DNA of 64,000 nt from Mesonia profundi (GTDB taxonomy: Bacteria; Bacteroidota; Bacteroidia; Flavobacteriales; Flavobacteriaceae): assembly GCF_031085155.1 (NCBI RefSeq), contig NZ_JAVHUL010000003.1, positions 1 to 64,000 of the forward strand, in the 5' to 3' direction. Shown here in pieces: positions 16,629 through 26,048 of the stretch (position 1 is the stretch's first letter; every line of letters begins with the position of its first letter). The position numbers were made by a program, and so were the translations under genes. The notes beneath the pieces are model-generated. The model saw only the letters and a program-made list of their open reading frames with translations, did no database searches and had not been told where the DNA came from.

Positions 16629-17438
16629 TTATAAATCTTTTATCAATTCTTTAAAAAGTTGAATCATATGAGGTTCAGCCTTTGCGGCCATAGCCATAAT
16701 CTCTTTAATGTTCACAGGCTCTAAATGCTCTGGATCACATTCATCTGTCAATACCGAAACTGCTATCACGGGTAAGTTGAGGTGATTGGCGACAATAATT
16801 TCGGGTACGGTGCTCATTCCAACGGCATCGGCGCCAATAATTTTTAAATACCGATATTCTGCTTTGGTTTCTAATTGAGGCCCCACCACGGAAGCATATA
16901 CGCCATCGTGCAAAGGAATGTTATTTTCTTTGGCGATGTGACGCAGCTTATCGCTCATTTTTTTATCGTAAGGCTCGCTCATATCTACAAAGCGCTCTCC
17001 GTATTTAGAAACGCCTTTAAACGCGAGAGGAGAATCGCCTAATAAATTGATATGATCATTAATAAGCATGAGCTCTCCTTTTTTAAAGTTGAGGTTAATG
17101 GCGCCCGAAGCATTGGAAACCAATAATTTTTTAACGCCTAATTGATGCATAATTCTTACGGGAAACGTCACATCTTTTAGGCTGTAACCTTCGTAGTAAT
17201 GAAATCTACCTTGCATGACGACTGCTTTTTTTCCTTCAATAATTCCGTAAATAAGTTTTCCTTTATGGAATTCTACCGTAGCGGTAGGAAAATGAGGAAT
17301 GTGGTTGTAGCTCACTTCATGAGTGATTTCCATTTCCTCTAATAGCTTTCCTAAGCCAGTTCCTAAAATAATTCCTATTTCGGGATTTTCAAATCCTTTT
17401 TGTTTTAAATAATTGGTGGTTTCTTCTATGTGTTGCAT
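16629..17438 (-). CDS. Purine nucleoside phosphorylase
   Basis: It splits purine nucleosides with phosphate into base and ribose-1-phosphate. The 269-residue protein fits the trimeric PNP-I family: IGIILGTGLGKLLEEM (phosphate loop), MQGRFHYYEGYSLKDVTFPVRIM, VSNASGAINLNF, HINLLGDSPL, and VYASVVGPQLETKAEYRYLKIIGADAVGMSTVPEIIVAN with the purine-site Glu and Met. Just after it, 3 bases separate its stop from the arsM start. In arsenosugar loci this enzyme is thought to remove adenine from the dimethylarsinoyl-adenosine intermediate. Ordinary purine salvage is the alternative. Confidence 0.93.
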   Translation of the reverse strand: MQHIEETTNYLKQKGFENPEIGIILGTGLGKLLEEMEITHEVSYNHIPHFPTATVEFHKGKLIYGIIEGKKAVVMQGRFHYYEGYSLKDVTFPVRIMHQLGVKKLLVSNASGAINLNFKKGELMLINDHINLLGDSPLAFKGVSKYGERFVDMSEPYDKKMSDKLRHIAKENNIPLHDGVYASVVGPQLETKAEYRYLKIIGADAVGMSTVPEIIVANHLNLPVIAVSVLTDECDPEHLEPVNIKEIMAMAAKAEPHMIQLFKELIKDL

Positions 17439-17439
17439 A

Positions 17440-18039
17440 TTATAATAAATTCATTAGTGTGGGGTGCTTTTGCATATCTTCATATTCGTCAATATCGTTA
17501 AGTGTCTCCAACAAAGTTACAGATTTATCTCCCATACTGCTTAAGGTATCGTTAAATACGCTGGGAGTGCTCCAATTTTTATTTTCAAAAATTTCTTTAC
17601 GGAAGCTTTTCATGCCTAATAAATAATAACCACCATCTTCTGCAGGGCCTAACACGAAATCGGTTTCATCCAGCTTTGTAAACGCATCTTCAACGCGTGC
17701 TGCGTTGAGATCTATTAAATCGCTGCCTAGAATGAGAATTTTATTGTAGCCTTTTTGAAAGCCTTCCGCGAAAGCGTAAGCCATACGTGCTCCTAAATTT
17801 TCACCTTGCTGAGCCTTTTTCGTATAATATCTAGGGTTCCAAATATCATTTTCTAAGGGTTGGGTGGCATACCAAACTTGCTTTTCTGCATTTATATTTT
17901 TGGTGACATTCGCCGTGTGTTGAAGCAAATAAGAATACACTTCTAAGGCTTTTTGATCTCCGATTTTTTGGGCAAGACGGGTTTTACATTTTCCCAATTC
18001 TGGGTGTCTAGTAAAGAGTAGTAATAAGTTTTTAGACAT
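17440..18039 (-). CDS. TIGR04282 arsenosugar-type glycosyltransferase
   Basis: The 199-residue protein is of the GT-A fold (DUF2064/TIGR04282 family), which includes enzymes associated with arsenosugar biosynthesis. Motifs seen: LLFTRHPELGKCKTRLA (nucleotide loop), GENLGARMAYAFAEGFQKGYNKILILGSDLIDL (metal-binding acidic residue in GSD), and VLGPAEDGGYYLLGM. It probably transfers a sugar or polyol headgroup, but the donor is not known from the sequence. Its start codon directly follows the rhodanese stop, and its stop lies one base from the PNP start. Confidence 0.85.
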   Translation of the reverse strand: MSKNLLLLFTRHPELGKCKTRLAQKIGDQKALEVYSYLLQHTANVTKNINAEKQVWYATQPLENDIWNPRYYTKKAQQGENLGARMAYAFAEGFQKGYNKILILGSDLIDLNAARVEDAFTKLDETDFVLGPAEDGGYYLLGMKSFRKEIFENKNWSTPSVFNDTLSSMGDKSVTLLETLNDIDEYEDMQKHPTLMNLL

Positions 18040-18537
18040 TTAAAATACGGGTTTTCCTTGATGTAAGTAACGGCTCCATTTTTTATTGTAGGTATGAACG
18101 CTATCGGTAGGTTTAGATTGGAGGTTGTAGAGTTTGTAGCCTTTATTTTTCCATTCTAAAATGCCTCCGTATAAATTTTTTACCTGGTGATAGCCTGCTT
18201 CTTTTAGCTTCTTTGCTATTTTTTCTGATCGGACTCCAATGGTACAATAGACGATAATGGATAAAGTTTTAGAAGACATTCTTTTTTGAACCTGCTGAAT
18301 ATCAAATTCTTTATCACCTGCAAAAATGGCGTTAGGCAGGTGGCTTACTTGATATTCCTCTACTTTACGGGCATCAAGAATACTTATCAAATTAGGTTTT
18401 TCTAGTTCTTGATGAAGTTCTTTTACCTTAATGTAGGGGATACTCTCCTCATTATATTTTTGTAAAGCTTGCTGAAATTCTTGTTGTGCCATACAAAAAG
18501 AAGAGGTGAAGAGCATAAAGCTTAAAACAATTTTCAT
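18040..18537 (-). CDS. Exported rhodanese-like protein
   Basis: The 165-residue protein has a signal peptide (MKIVLSFMLFTSSFCMAQ) and one rhodanese domain with the catalytic loop IVYCTIGVRSEKIA (active Cys near residue 117) and LISILDARKVEEYQVSHLPNAIFAGD. It probably handles sulfur or arsenic-sulfur species in the periplasm. It is the first gene of the arsenosugar-like operon and is immediately adjacent to the next gene. No exact TAnnTTTG element was seen upstream. Confidence 0.85.
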   Translation of the reverse strand: MKIVLSFMLFTSSFCMAQQEFQQALQKYNEESIPYIKVKELHQELEKPNLISILDARKVEEYQVSHLPNAIFAGDKEFDIQQVQKRMSSKTLSIIVYCTIGVRSEKIAKKLKEAGYHQVKNLYGGILEWKNKGYKLYNLQSKPTDSVHTYNKKWSRYLHQGKPVF

Positions 18538-18728
18538 AAATTTTTATCTTGAGACGAAGCGCTATTTTTCAGTGTTCTTAGGAGGAAGGTATTGAAATTA
18601 TATTAAGCGAGAGAAGGTTAAGCTAAAAAAAATGATATATTTATAGAATTCCTATTCAACATACTTACGAAACTTTTGTATAAATGGTCTATTATATCAA
18701 GTTATAGCTTAAGAAATTTCTCCTATCG

Positions 18729-21029
18729 ATGAGCAATAAATTAAATGTATTTTTCTCTTGGTTTATTAATCGTCCTAAGATTACTGGTTTTGCCGTCTTC
18801 TTTGCTGTTTTATTAGTTTTTTCTTTTATTATTTATCAAGAATATTCTCTTTCTCAAGATCAAGAAAATGAAAAAGAGGCGGAAGTATTATCCTTTGTAG
18901 AACAAAATATAGAGCAGTCTTTTAAAAGTGGTTATATGGCAGCTTTAACTTTAGCCTTGACCATCAACGACAAAGGTGAGCCAGAAAATTTTAATAAGGT
19001 TGCAGAAAAGATTCTTTCTTCAAGCACTACGATTAGTAGTTTGCAACTAGTGCCTAATGGAATCATATCTCATGTCTATCCTTATGTGCCCAATCGAAAA
19101 GCTTTAAAATTAAATATACTTAAAGATTCAAAATTAAATGATGAAGCGAAAAAAGCAATAATCGATAAAAACATGCATTTTGCAGGGCCTATAAATCTAA
19201 TACAAGGAGGAGAGGCAGTGGTAGGTAGGCTCCCTATTTTTATTAAAAATGAGTTTTGGGGTTTTTCTGTAGTTCTTATCAATAAGAAAGATTTTATTGA
19301 AAATGCTGGAATTAATAAATTTTCTAAAAAAGGATTTGATTTTAAACTCTCTAAAGTATACAAAAACTCTTCTCAAGAAGCTTTCTATTATGGACAAGAG
19401 AATGCCTTTGACTCTAGTAGTTCTCATAAAGTTTATATAGAAGATGGTGACTGGAATATTTATATATATTCAAAAAATAAAGACCACTTACTCTTACCTT
19501 TATTGTCTTTAACTGTTGCAGCGTTCTTATTTTCAATAGTGATTGGCTGGTTTACTGCCAATTTTTTAAAACTACAACAAAAAGTAGATGATCAGGCCGT
19601 TAAACTTTTAAACTCTGAACAAAGATTTAAGACAATTTTTAATCGAGCTCCTATTGGAATTGTGCACATCGCTGCGAATAATCATAAGTTTATTACTGCA
19701 AATGAACACTTTTTAAACAAGTTGGGCTATAGCCTAGAAGAAATACACGGGATTACTTTTGATGCTATTTGTCAACAGCCAGAAGATTTGAAAACCTTGT
19801 TAGAAAGCGGGGGGAAGTTAGAAACTGATTTTATAAAAAAGGGGGGAGACAAAAATAACATGAGGATGGCAATTACTTGCTTGAAACACATAGATACACC
19901 TACCTATATTTTTATTATTGAAGATGTTACCGAAAGAAATAAAACTCAATCTGCTTTAAAAGAATTAAAATCTAGGATGGAAATGGCTGCTCATATTGCC
20001 CAATTGGGGTATTGGGAATGGAATATAGATACGAACGAGATTTTATGGACTAAAACCATGTATGAGATTTATAGAGTGGCAAATGACACCAAGTTGACAG
20101 GAGAGTTTGTGCTTTCAAAGGTTCACCCTTCAGATGTTCAACGCTATATAAGTAAATTAAAGACACTATTAGATGGGGGAAGTAGTTCACCTTATGAAGC
20201 AAAAATTTTAGCTCCAGATGGTAGTCTTATCTTCGTGATGGGACATTTAGAAAATGAGATAAACAAAGAGGGTAGAGTAATAAAGCTAAAAGGAACTCTT
20301 ATTGACATAAGCGGTGAAAAAAGAATTAAAGAAGAGCTGAATCAGTCTTATGACATGGTTTTGAAACAAAATCAACGCTTGATTAATTTTTCTTATATTG
20401 TATCTCATAACTTAAGATCGCATGCAAGTAACATTCAATCTTTAATTTATTTGCTTTTAGATATGGATCATGCAGAGGAACAGAAAGAAATGTTTGGTAT
20501 GTTGAGTTCTGTCTCCCAGGCATTAGATGACACATTGTTTGATTTAAATGATGTCATTAATATTCAAAATAATACCAGCATATTTATAGAGAGTATTTTA
20601 GTTAGAAAATACATACAACGCGTTCTAGAAGTTCTACAAGTAGAGATATCCCAAAAAAATGTAAAAATTCTCATCAATGTGCCTGCAGAAATAAAAATTA
20701 GTTTCAACCCGGCCTATTTTGAAAGTATTTTGCTTAACTTTATTTCTAATGCAATTAGGTATAAACACCCAGACCGCATTTCTACAATCCTTATAGATTA
20801 CTTAGTACTAAAAGACCGTCCTGTATTAAAAATTAAAGACAATGGGATAGGCATTGACCTTGAGAAAAATGGCGAAAAATTATTTGGAATGTATAAAACA
20901 TTTTCAAAAGATACTGAGTCTAGAGGTTTAGGGTTATTTATTAGCAAAGGCCAAATGGAAGCCCTAGGAGGTAAAATTACTGTTCAAAGCGAATTGGGAA
21001 AAGGAAGTGTATTTAATTTATTTTTTTAA
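18729..21029 (+). CDS. CHASE-PAS-PAS sensor histidine kinase
   Basis: The 766-residue membrane protein has a helix near residues 17-35, a CHASE-like extracytoplasmic domain (SSLQLVPNGIISHVYPYVPNRKALKLNIL... AGPINLIQGGEAVVGRLPIF), a second membrane helix near 253-275, two PAS domains (FKTIFNRAPIGIVHIA... and MAAHIAQLGYWEWNIDTNEILWT), a HisKA segment (FSYIVSHNLRSHASNIQSL, acceptor His near 558) and an HATPase (IKDNGIGIDLEKNGEKLFGMYKTF, RGLGLFISKGQMEALGG). It is 7 bases upstream of a single-domain response regulator, its likely partner. CHASE domains sense small extracellular ligands. Confidence 0.92.
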   Translation: MSNKLNVFFSWFINRPKITGFAVFFAVLLVFSFIIYQEYSLSQDQENEKEAEVLSFVEQNIEQSFKSGYMAALTLALTINDKGEPENFNKVAEKILSSSTTISSLQLVPNGIISHVYPYVPNRKALKLNILKDSKLNDEAKKAIIDKNMHFAGPINLIQGGEAVVGRLPIFIKNEFWGFSVVLINKKDFIENAGINKFSKKGFDFKLSKVYKNSSQEAFYYGQENAFDSSSSHKVYIEDGDWNIYIYSKNKDHLLLPLLSLTVAAFLFSIVIGWFTANFLKLQQKVDDQAVKLLNSEQRFKTIFNRAPIGIVHIAANNHKFITANEHFLNKLGYSLEEIHGITFDAICQQPEDLKTLLESGGKLETDFIKKGGDKNNMRMAITCLKHIDTPTYIFIIEDVTERNKTQSALKELKSRMEMAAHIAQLGYWEWNIDTNEILWTKTMYEIYRVANDTKLTGEFVLSKVHPSDVQRYISKLKTLLDGGSSSPYEAKILAPDGSLIFVMGHLENEINKEGRVIKLKGTLIDISGEKRIKEELNQSYDMVLKQNQRLINFSYIVSHNLRSHASNIQSLIYLLLDMDHAEEQKEMFGMLSSVSQALDDTLFDLNDVINIQNNTSIFIESILVRKYIQRVLEVLQVEISQKNVKILINVPAEIKISFNPAYFESILLNFISNAIRYKHPDRISTILIDYLVLKDRPVLKIKDNGIGIDLEKNGEKLFGMYKTFSKDTESRGLGLFISKGQMEALGGKITVQSELGKGSVFNLFF

Positions 21030-21036
21030 TTAGGCT

Positions 21037-21405
21037 ATGAAGATATGTATAATAGATGATGATAAAATATATCAATTTCTTTTAAAGAAAATAATCCATA
21101 TTGTAAATAAAGAAGTCACAGTCCACTCGTTTCATAATGGAGAGGAAGCGATGGAGTTTTTTAAACAGAAAGATTCTTCTTTCGATATGATATTTTTAGA
21201 TCTTAATATGCCCAAAATGGATGGATGGGAGTTTATTGAGCGGTATCAAGAATTAATTACTAATAACAGCACATCTCCCGAAATTTACGTTTCTACCTCT
21301 TCCATTTCAGAAAGTGATCAATTAAAGGTCGCTTCGTGCGATCTGGTAAAAGCTTACCTTACCAAGCCTATCACCATAGAGGCGATGGAAAAAATTATTA
21401 AATAA
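21037..21405 (+). CDS. Single-domain response regulator
   Basis: A stand-alone receiver of 122 residues, MKICIIDDDKIYQFLLKKI, with acidic pocket DDD, phospho-acceptor Asp in DMIFLDLNMPKMDGWEF, a switch Thr/Ser near STSSIS, and Lys in LTKPITIEAM. No output domain is present, so it must act through protein contacts. It lies 7 bases after the CHASE/PAS kinase, so the two are almost certainly an operon. Confidence 0.92.
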   Translation: MKICIIDDDKIYQFLLKKIIHIVNKEVTVHSFHNGEEAMEFFKQKDSSFDMIFLDLNMPKMDGWEFIERYQELITNNSTSPEIYVSTSSISESDQLKVASCDLVKAYLTKPITIEAMEKIIK

Positions 21406-21441
21406 ACCCTTTTCACTTCTATTCTTTTAATCTGCGAACCA

Positions 21442-21449
21442 TATATTTG
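21442..21449 (+). promoter_or_regulatory. -7 promoter element upstream of the T9SS surface protein
   Basis: TATATTTG is an exact TAnnTTTG match, 127 bases before the ATG, leaving a leader of about 120 bases. Confidence 0.5.
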
Positions 21450-21576
21450 CATACGTTTAGGTTAAGTGTTTATCTTTTTCAACTAATAACCCTTAGCATA
21501 GAAAAGTAAGGCTTTTACACTTTACCTCTTAAAAGTTACGTTTTATCGTTTATATTTATCGAGATTGTAATGTTAG

Positions 21577-24500
21577 ATGTCTATGAAGAAGTTGCTTTAC
21601 CCCTTGTTATTTCTAATTCCCTATGTTGGTATTGGACAAAGTATAAGTGTTGATCAAAACAATACTACTGGAGAATTAGTAAATATTTTACTAGATAATG
21701 CCTGTGCTAATGTTACAAATAGCTTGGTTTCTTCGCTGCAATCAATTTCTTATTTTAATAATAACTCTGGGGCTTTTCCAATTTCAGAAGGAATTATTAT
21801 AAGAAGTGGGAATGCAAGTTATACAGCAGGTATCTATACTGGGAACAATTTGAGTTCTCAAGAGAATACCAATAGTAGTTCCTATCTAGAAGAATTAAAC
21901 AATGCCTCGGGACAAAACACAGACATTACTGATGTTGCCTTTCTTGAGTTCGAGTTTACACCGTTATCAAAAAAATTTAGTTTCGACTTTTTATTTGCTT
22001 CCAATGAATATGGAATGTGGCAATGTGTGTCTAGTGATGTTTTTGCTTTTGTGTTGACCGATTTGACTACAGGAGAAACTACCAATCTTGCGCTAGTTCC
22101 AGGAACCCAAACGCCAGTTTCTGTTAAGAATATTAAAGATCGTTCCTACAATAATTCGTGTAGTTCAAACAATGCTTCTTTGTTTGATGTGTACAATGTA
22201 GATGAGCCTGCACTATCTACGGTGAATATGCGAGGCTATACGAAGGTGATGAATGCTTCAGCGGTAATAACCCCAGGTAATACGTATAGAATTAGATTGG
22301 TGATAGGAGATTCTAATGATTCAGAATTTGATTCTGCAATTTTTCTTTCCGCAGGAAGCTTTGATACCAATGTTAATTTAGGAGCAGATACCAGCTTTTG
22401 TCAGGGAAGTGAAAAGACTATTTCCACTGGTTTAAGCACTCAAAACTATTCTCATACTTGGAGAATGAATGGAGCTGTAATTCCAGGAGAAAACGGAAAT
22501 TCGTTAACGGTTTCCACTCCTGCTACTTACAGTGTTGTGGTTTCAGATAACATTTCGGGTTGTGAATTAACTGATGAAATTATCTTTACGGAAACTTCTA
22601 CTCAAGCACCAGAAGACCTAAGGGTTTGTTATGATGCATTAGGAAATTATACCTTTAATCTGTTAGATAATTCTTACCAGAATTTGGAGATTTCTGCAGG
22701 TGCATACGAAATAGTGTACTATGCTTCTCAACAAGATCTAAATATCAATAATCCGATTCCTGAGGATCAACTTCCTAATTATAACGGACAAGCAAACCAA
22801 ACTATTTATATCAAATTAATCTCTTTAGATACTAATTTGTATTGTGATGCGGTATACAATTTTAAACTATTGGTTAATGACCCTATTGTTTTAACCCCAC
22901 CAAATATTCAATTATGCGAAACGCCTAGTATGAATTTTGTAGTAGATTTAAATCAAAACAATTCAGATATTGTTGCCAATGCTAACGATTATAATTTCTA
23001 CTTCTACGAATCTTATATCGAAGCAGAAACTAATGCTGAGCCGATTTTAGATGCAGAAAACTATGTTCCTACAATTAGCAATAATTCACAGACAATTTGG
23101 ATGAGGGTAGAAAATAGCGATATGCCTGAGTGTTCTCAGATAGGAAACTTTGAAATTATTGTAAATTCTTTGCCTTTATTAAATCCATTTGAAAACATAA
23201 TTGAATGTAGTGAATATACTTTACCGCCAATTACATATGGAAATTACTATACAGGTTCGCAAGGGACGGGAGATATGATGTTTGCTGGAGACGTGATTGA
23301 TGAGGAGGGAACCTATTTTATTTATAGCGGTCCAGATGCCAATGGCTGCTCTAATCAGATTAGTTTCACCGTAACTTTAATGGAGCTATATACTATTGAA
23401 GAAGAATATTGCGAAAAAATGGAAGTTCCTTCCCCGCCAGCAGGAGATTTTTATACGGAACTAGATGGACCTTATGGAAGTGGAGAAATCATTGATCCGG
23501 GGACTATTTTTACGACCAATCAAATTATCTATTTATATGTAGAAATAGACGGCGTTTTTTGTAAAGAAGAAGTTTTTCCTATCACTATACTGCCTCTACC
23601 CTTAGTAGATGAACCTGCAGAGGTGGTGACTTGTACTTCACATGTATTGCCAGTTTTGCAAAACGGAACTTATTTTACACAACCAAACGGAGGAGGAAAT
23701 CAATTGTCTCCAGGAGATGAGATTACTAACTCCCAAACTCTTTATGTTTTTAATGACGATGGGAGTTGTACCAACCAGCACACGTTTCAGGTATGGATTA
23801 CTCCAGATTTTCAAGACCTTAATATTTGTGGGACTTACACTTTGCCCAACCTAGAAGTAGGAGGCTATTTTACAGAGGCAGGAGGAAACGGAGATTCTAT
23901 ACCAGAGGGAGAAGTTATCTCGAGCTCGCAAGACGTTTTTTATTTTGTAGAAACAACCACGAGTCCCAACTGTACAGAAAATGAACAATTCCATTTAGAG
24001 GTCAATCCTATTCCGCAAGTAGATAGTCTTAATGATGTATTGGCGTGTGAAGACAATCTTTATGTATTGCCTAATATAGCAAATGGGGACTACTTTACAG
24101 CGACTAATAGAGGAGGGGATCAACTTTTTGAAGGTGACGCTGTCGCGGAAACGACTACGATTTATATTAATAATCTAGAAAACTCTTGTAGCAATGAAAC
24201 TAGCTTTATGGTAGAGGTACTGGCATTACCTCCCATTGAAGATTTTACTGATATTTACTCGTGTGATCCCTACGAATTGCCTCCTTTAACTGAGGGAAGC
24301 TTCTATACAGAAGCTAACGGAATGGGTCAGCAATTACAAGAAGGAGATTTTATCAATACCACGCAGCAGATATTCATTTATAACAGCTGGCCGCAACTTG
24401 ATACCTGTGATAATCAAAATTCGTTTACGGTTTATATAAATGGTATTGATTTGGGGAATTTTGAAGATGTAGAGGCTTGTGATGCTTATGTTTTACCACC

Positions 24501-25644
24501 TTTACAAGCAGGGAATTACTATACTGAAAGTGGAGGAGAAGGTGATATGCTTCAAGCGGGACTTACAATTACTACTTCACAAGAAATCTTTGTGTATGCA
24601 ATAACTACAGACCGTTTTGCTTGTGAAAGCGAGGAAACTTTCCAAATAGAAGTTATCCCTATGCCCAATCTAGATGAATTTCAAGATATCGAAACTTGTA
24701 GTAGTTACGACCTATCAACGATTAGCGTTGCAAATGCAGAAGTCAATTTCTATAGTTCTCCCAATCAGCAAGATTTATTAACTCCAGAAGAACTCTTCTT
24801 TAATGAGCCGGGAACTTATACAATTTATATTTACGCTTCCGCGGAAGGAAACCCATCATGTGTGGTAGAAAAAACGATAGTAATTACTATTTATCCTTTG
24901 TTAGCTCTTCAAATAGACGGCGGTGTAATTTGTAAAAATCCTGAAACCGGAGAAGTGATTTCTCCCGTCTTTTTAGCATCGGGATTGTCAGAAAGTGAGT
25001 TTGAAGTTTATTGGTATTTAAACGAAACTTTAGTGCATACGGGAGAGAACTATGAAGTAACTCAGCCCGGAGAATATACGGTTGAAAGTATTGTTCTAAA
25101 CCCTATCTCAGCTTCAGATTGTGGTTATGAAACCACGACAGTTACTATAGCCGAATCGAGCGAGCCTATTATAGATATTAACGTCACCGAGCCTTTTGAA
25201 GATATAGCCGTGATAGAAGTTATTGTACAGGGTGTAATTGGTGAGTTAGAATATCAATTAGATAATGGACAGTTTCAACAAAACAACGAGTTTTATGATG
25301 TAACTCCAGGTGTCCACACGGTGCGAGTCCGCGGAGTAGAAGGTAGTTGTGGGGAAGTTGTAGAAGAAGTAGAAGTGATAAAATACCCTAAGTTCTTTAC
25401 GCCTAATACCGACGGAATAAATGATTTTTGGAACATCAAAGACCTAAGAGAATATCCTGAAGCTCAAGTTTATATTTTTGATAGATTCGGGAAATTAATC
25501 ACTACGCTTAGTCCTAGAAAAAGAGGATGGGATGGTACTTTAAACGGTAAAAACTTACCTTCTAATGATTATTGGTTTAAAGTGGTGTTCACTTATAAAG
25601 GAAATGAAAGGATTTTTAAATCTCATTTTACCCTAAAGCGATAG
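21577..25644 (+). CDS. Large secreted surface protein with choice-of-anchor L domain and T9SS type B sorting domain
   Basis: The 1355-residue protein has a signal peptide (KKLLYPLLFLIPYVGIGQ) and a choice-of-anchor-L domain (about residues 20-260, with DITDVAFLEFEFTPLSKKFSFDFLFASNEY and SDVFAFVL). An Ig/PKD-like region follows, then seven consecutive repeats of about 65 residues (23187-24660). Each repeat carries a Cys, a YxLPPLxxGxYYTE-like block and a second Cys. It ends in the gliding-motility/type B sorting domain (KYPKFFTPNTDGINDFWNIKDL...KSHFTLKR). It is exported by the type IX system and attached to the cell surface. Type B cargo is usually adhesins or degradative enzymes. No enzyme domain was recognised, so an adhesin role is an inference. 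Confidence 0.9.
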   Translation: MSMKKLLYPLLFLIPYVGIGQSISVDQNNTTGELVNILLDNACANVTNSLVSSLQSISYFNNNSGAFPISEGIIIRSGNASYTAGIYTGNNLSSQENTNSSSYLEELNNASGQNTDITDVAFLEFEFTPLSKKFSFDFLFASNEYGMWQCVSSDVFAFVLTDLTTGETTNLALVPGTQTPVSVKNIKDRSYNNSCSSNNASLFDVYNVDEPALSTVNMRGYTKVMNASAVITPGNTYRIRLVIGDSNDSEFDSAIFLSAGSFDTNVNLGADTSFCQGSEKTISTGLSTQNYSHTWRMNGAVIPGENGNSLTVSTPATYSVVVSDNISGCELTDEIIFTETSTQAPEDLRVCYDALGNYTFNLLDNSYQNLEISAGAYEIVYYASQQDLNINNPIPEDQLPNYNGQANQTIYIKLISLDTNLYCDAVYNFKLLVNDPIVLTPPNIQLCETPSMNFVVDLNQNNSDIVANANDYNFYFYESYIEAETNAEPILDAENYVPTISNNSQTIWMRVENSDMPECSQIGNFEIIVNSLPLLNPFENIIECSEYTLPPITYGNYYTGSQGTGDMMFAGDVIDEEGTYFIYSGPDANGCSNQISFTVTLMELYTIEEEYCEKMEVPSPPAGDFYTELDGPYGSGEIIDPGTIFTTNQIIYLYVEIDGVFCKEEVFPITILPLPLVDEPAEVVTCTSHVLPVLQNGTYFTQPNGGGNQLSPGDEITNSQTLYVFNDDGSCTNQHTFQVWITPDFQDLNICGTYTLPNLEVGGYFTEAGGNGDSIPEGEVISSSQDVFYFVETTTSPNCTENEQFHLEVNPIPQVDSLNDVLACEDNLYVLPNIANGDYFTATNRGGDQLFEGDAVAETTTIYINNLENSCSNETSFMVEVLALPPIEDFTDIYSCDPYELPPLTEGSFYTEANGMGQQLQEGDFINTTQQIFIYNSWPQLDTCDNQNSFTVYINGIDLGNFEDVEACDAYVLPPLQAGNYYTESGGEGDMLQAGLTITTSQEIFVYAITTDRFACESEETFQIEVIPMPNLDEFQDIETCSSYDLSTISVANAEVNFYSSPNQQDLLTPEELFFNEPGTYTIYIYASAEGNPSCVVEKTIVITIYPLLALQIDGGVICKNPETGEVISPVFLASGLSESEFEVYWYLNETLVHTGENYEVTQPGEYTVESIVLNPISASDCGYETTTVTIAESSEPIIDINVTEPFEDIAVIEVIVQGVIGELEYQLDNGQFQQNNEFYDVTPGVHTVRVRGVEGSCGEVVEEVEVIKYPKFFTPNTDGINDFWNIKDLREYPEAQVYIFDRFGKLITTLSPRKRGWDGTLNGKNLPSNDYWFKVVFTYKGNERIFKSHFTLKR

Positions 25645-25671
25645 CTTCTTAGAATTAGCCTTATGTTTAAA

Positions 25672-25702
25672 AACCCTCTAAAACTTCTTTAGAGGGTTCT
25701 TG
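25672..25702 (+). terminator. Terminator-like hairpin after the T9SS surface protein
   Basis: A perfect 11-bp stem, AACCCTCTAAA with TTTAGAGGGTT (25672-25682, 25688-25698). The T tract is weak (TTCTTGT), so termination may be partial. Confidence 0.6.
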
Positions 25703-25818
25703 TACTTCGCTTGTCTTATCACACTGAGCGATAGTCGAAGAGTTTTTTCTCCTGTCATACTGAATCTGCCCGAAGTGGATTTATTTAGGTGAGATTGTTT
25801 TAGCATCTGTTTCTTATA

Positions 25819-25882
25819 TTTAGTCCTAACATTTACAATTTCTACGAAGTAGAAATCTCATGTTTTCTTCTGAAGGACTAAA
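25819..25882. repeat. Three-tier palindromic element
   Basis: TTTAGTCCT (25819-25827) pairs with AGGACTAAA (25874-25882). AACAT (25828-25832) pairs with ATGTT (25860-25864). ATTTCTAC (25838-25845) pairs with GTAGAAAT (25849-25856). The nested helices make a cruciform or RNA structure, followed by A7. Confidence 0.65.
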
Positions 25883-25935
25883 AAAATATTTTGTCGTTCC
25901 AGACAACTTGCCACATTGAGCGCCACGAAAGAACT

Positions 25936-25959
25936 CATTCTGGCGGGCGGGCCAGAATG
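25936..25959. repeat. REP-like palindrome
   Basis: CATTCTGGC and GCCAGAATG form a perfect 9-bp stem around GGGCGG. The flank GGGAGTCGAAATG is of the interspersed TCGAAATG type seen between flavobacterial genes. Confidence 0.6.
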
Positions 25960-26048
25960 GAACGGGCAGGGAGTCGAAATGTCTTCATGCTTTCATCCAA
26001 AGACTTCTCAAAAGATTCCTCGCTCGTTTCCCTAGCTTTTCGTAATTC

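Larger units (their letters stand above)
25645..26048. other. Intergenic region of about 400 bases rich in palindromes
   Basis: No gene is supported here. It holds the terminator of the T9SS gene, copies of flavobacterial interspersed text (GAGCGATAGTCGAAGAG, GAGTCGAAATG), a three-tier stem-loop at 25819-25882, and a perfect 9-bp stem with GGGCGG loop at 25936-25959. The convergent OmpA gene begins its stop codon at 26049. Confidence 0.75.
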
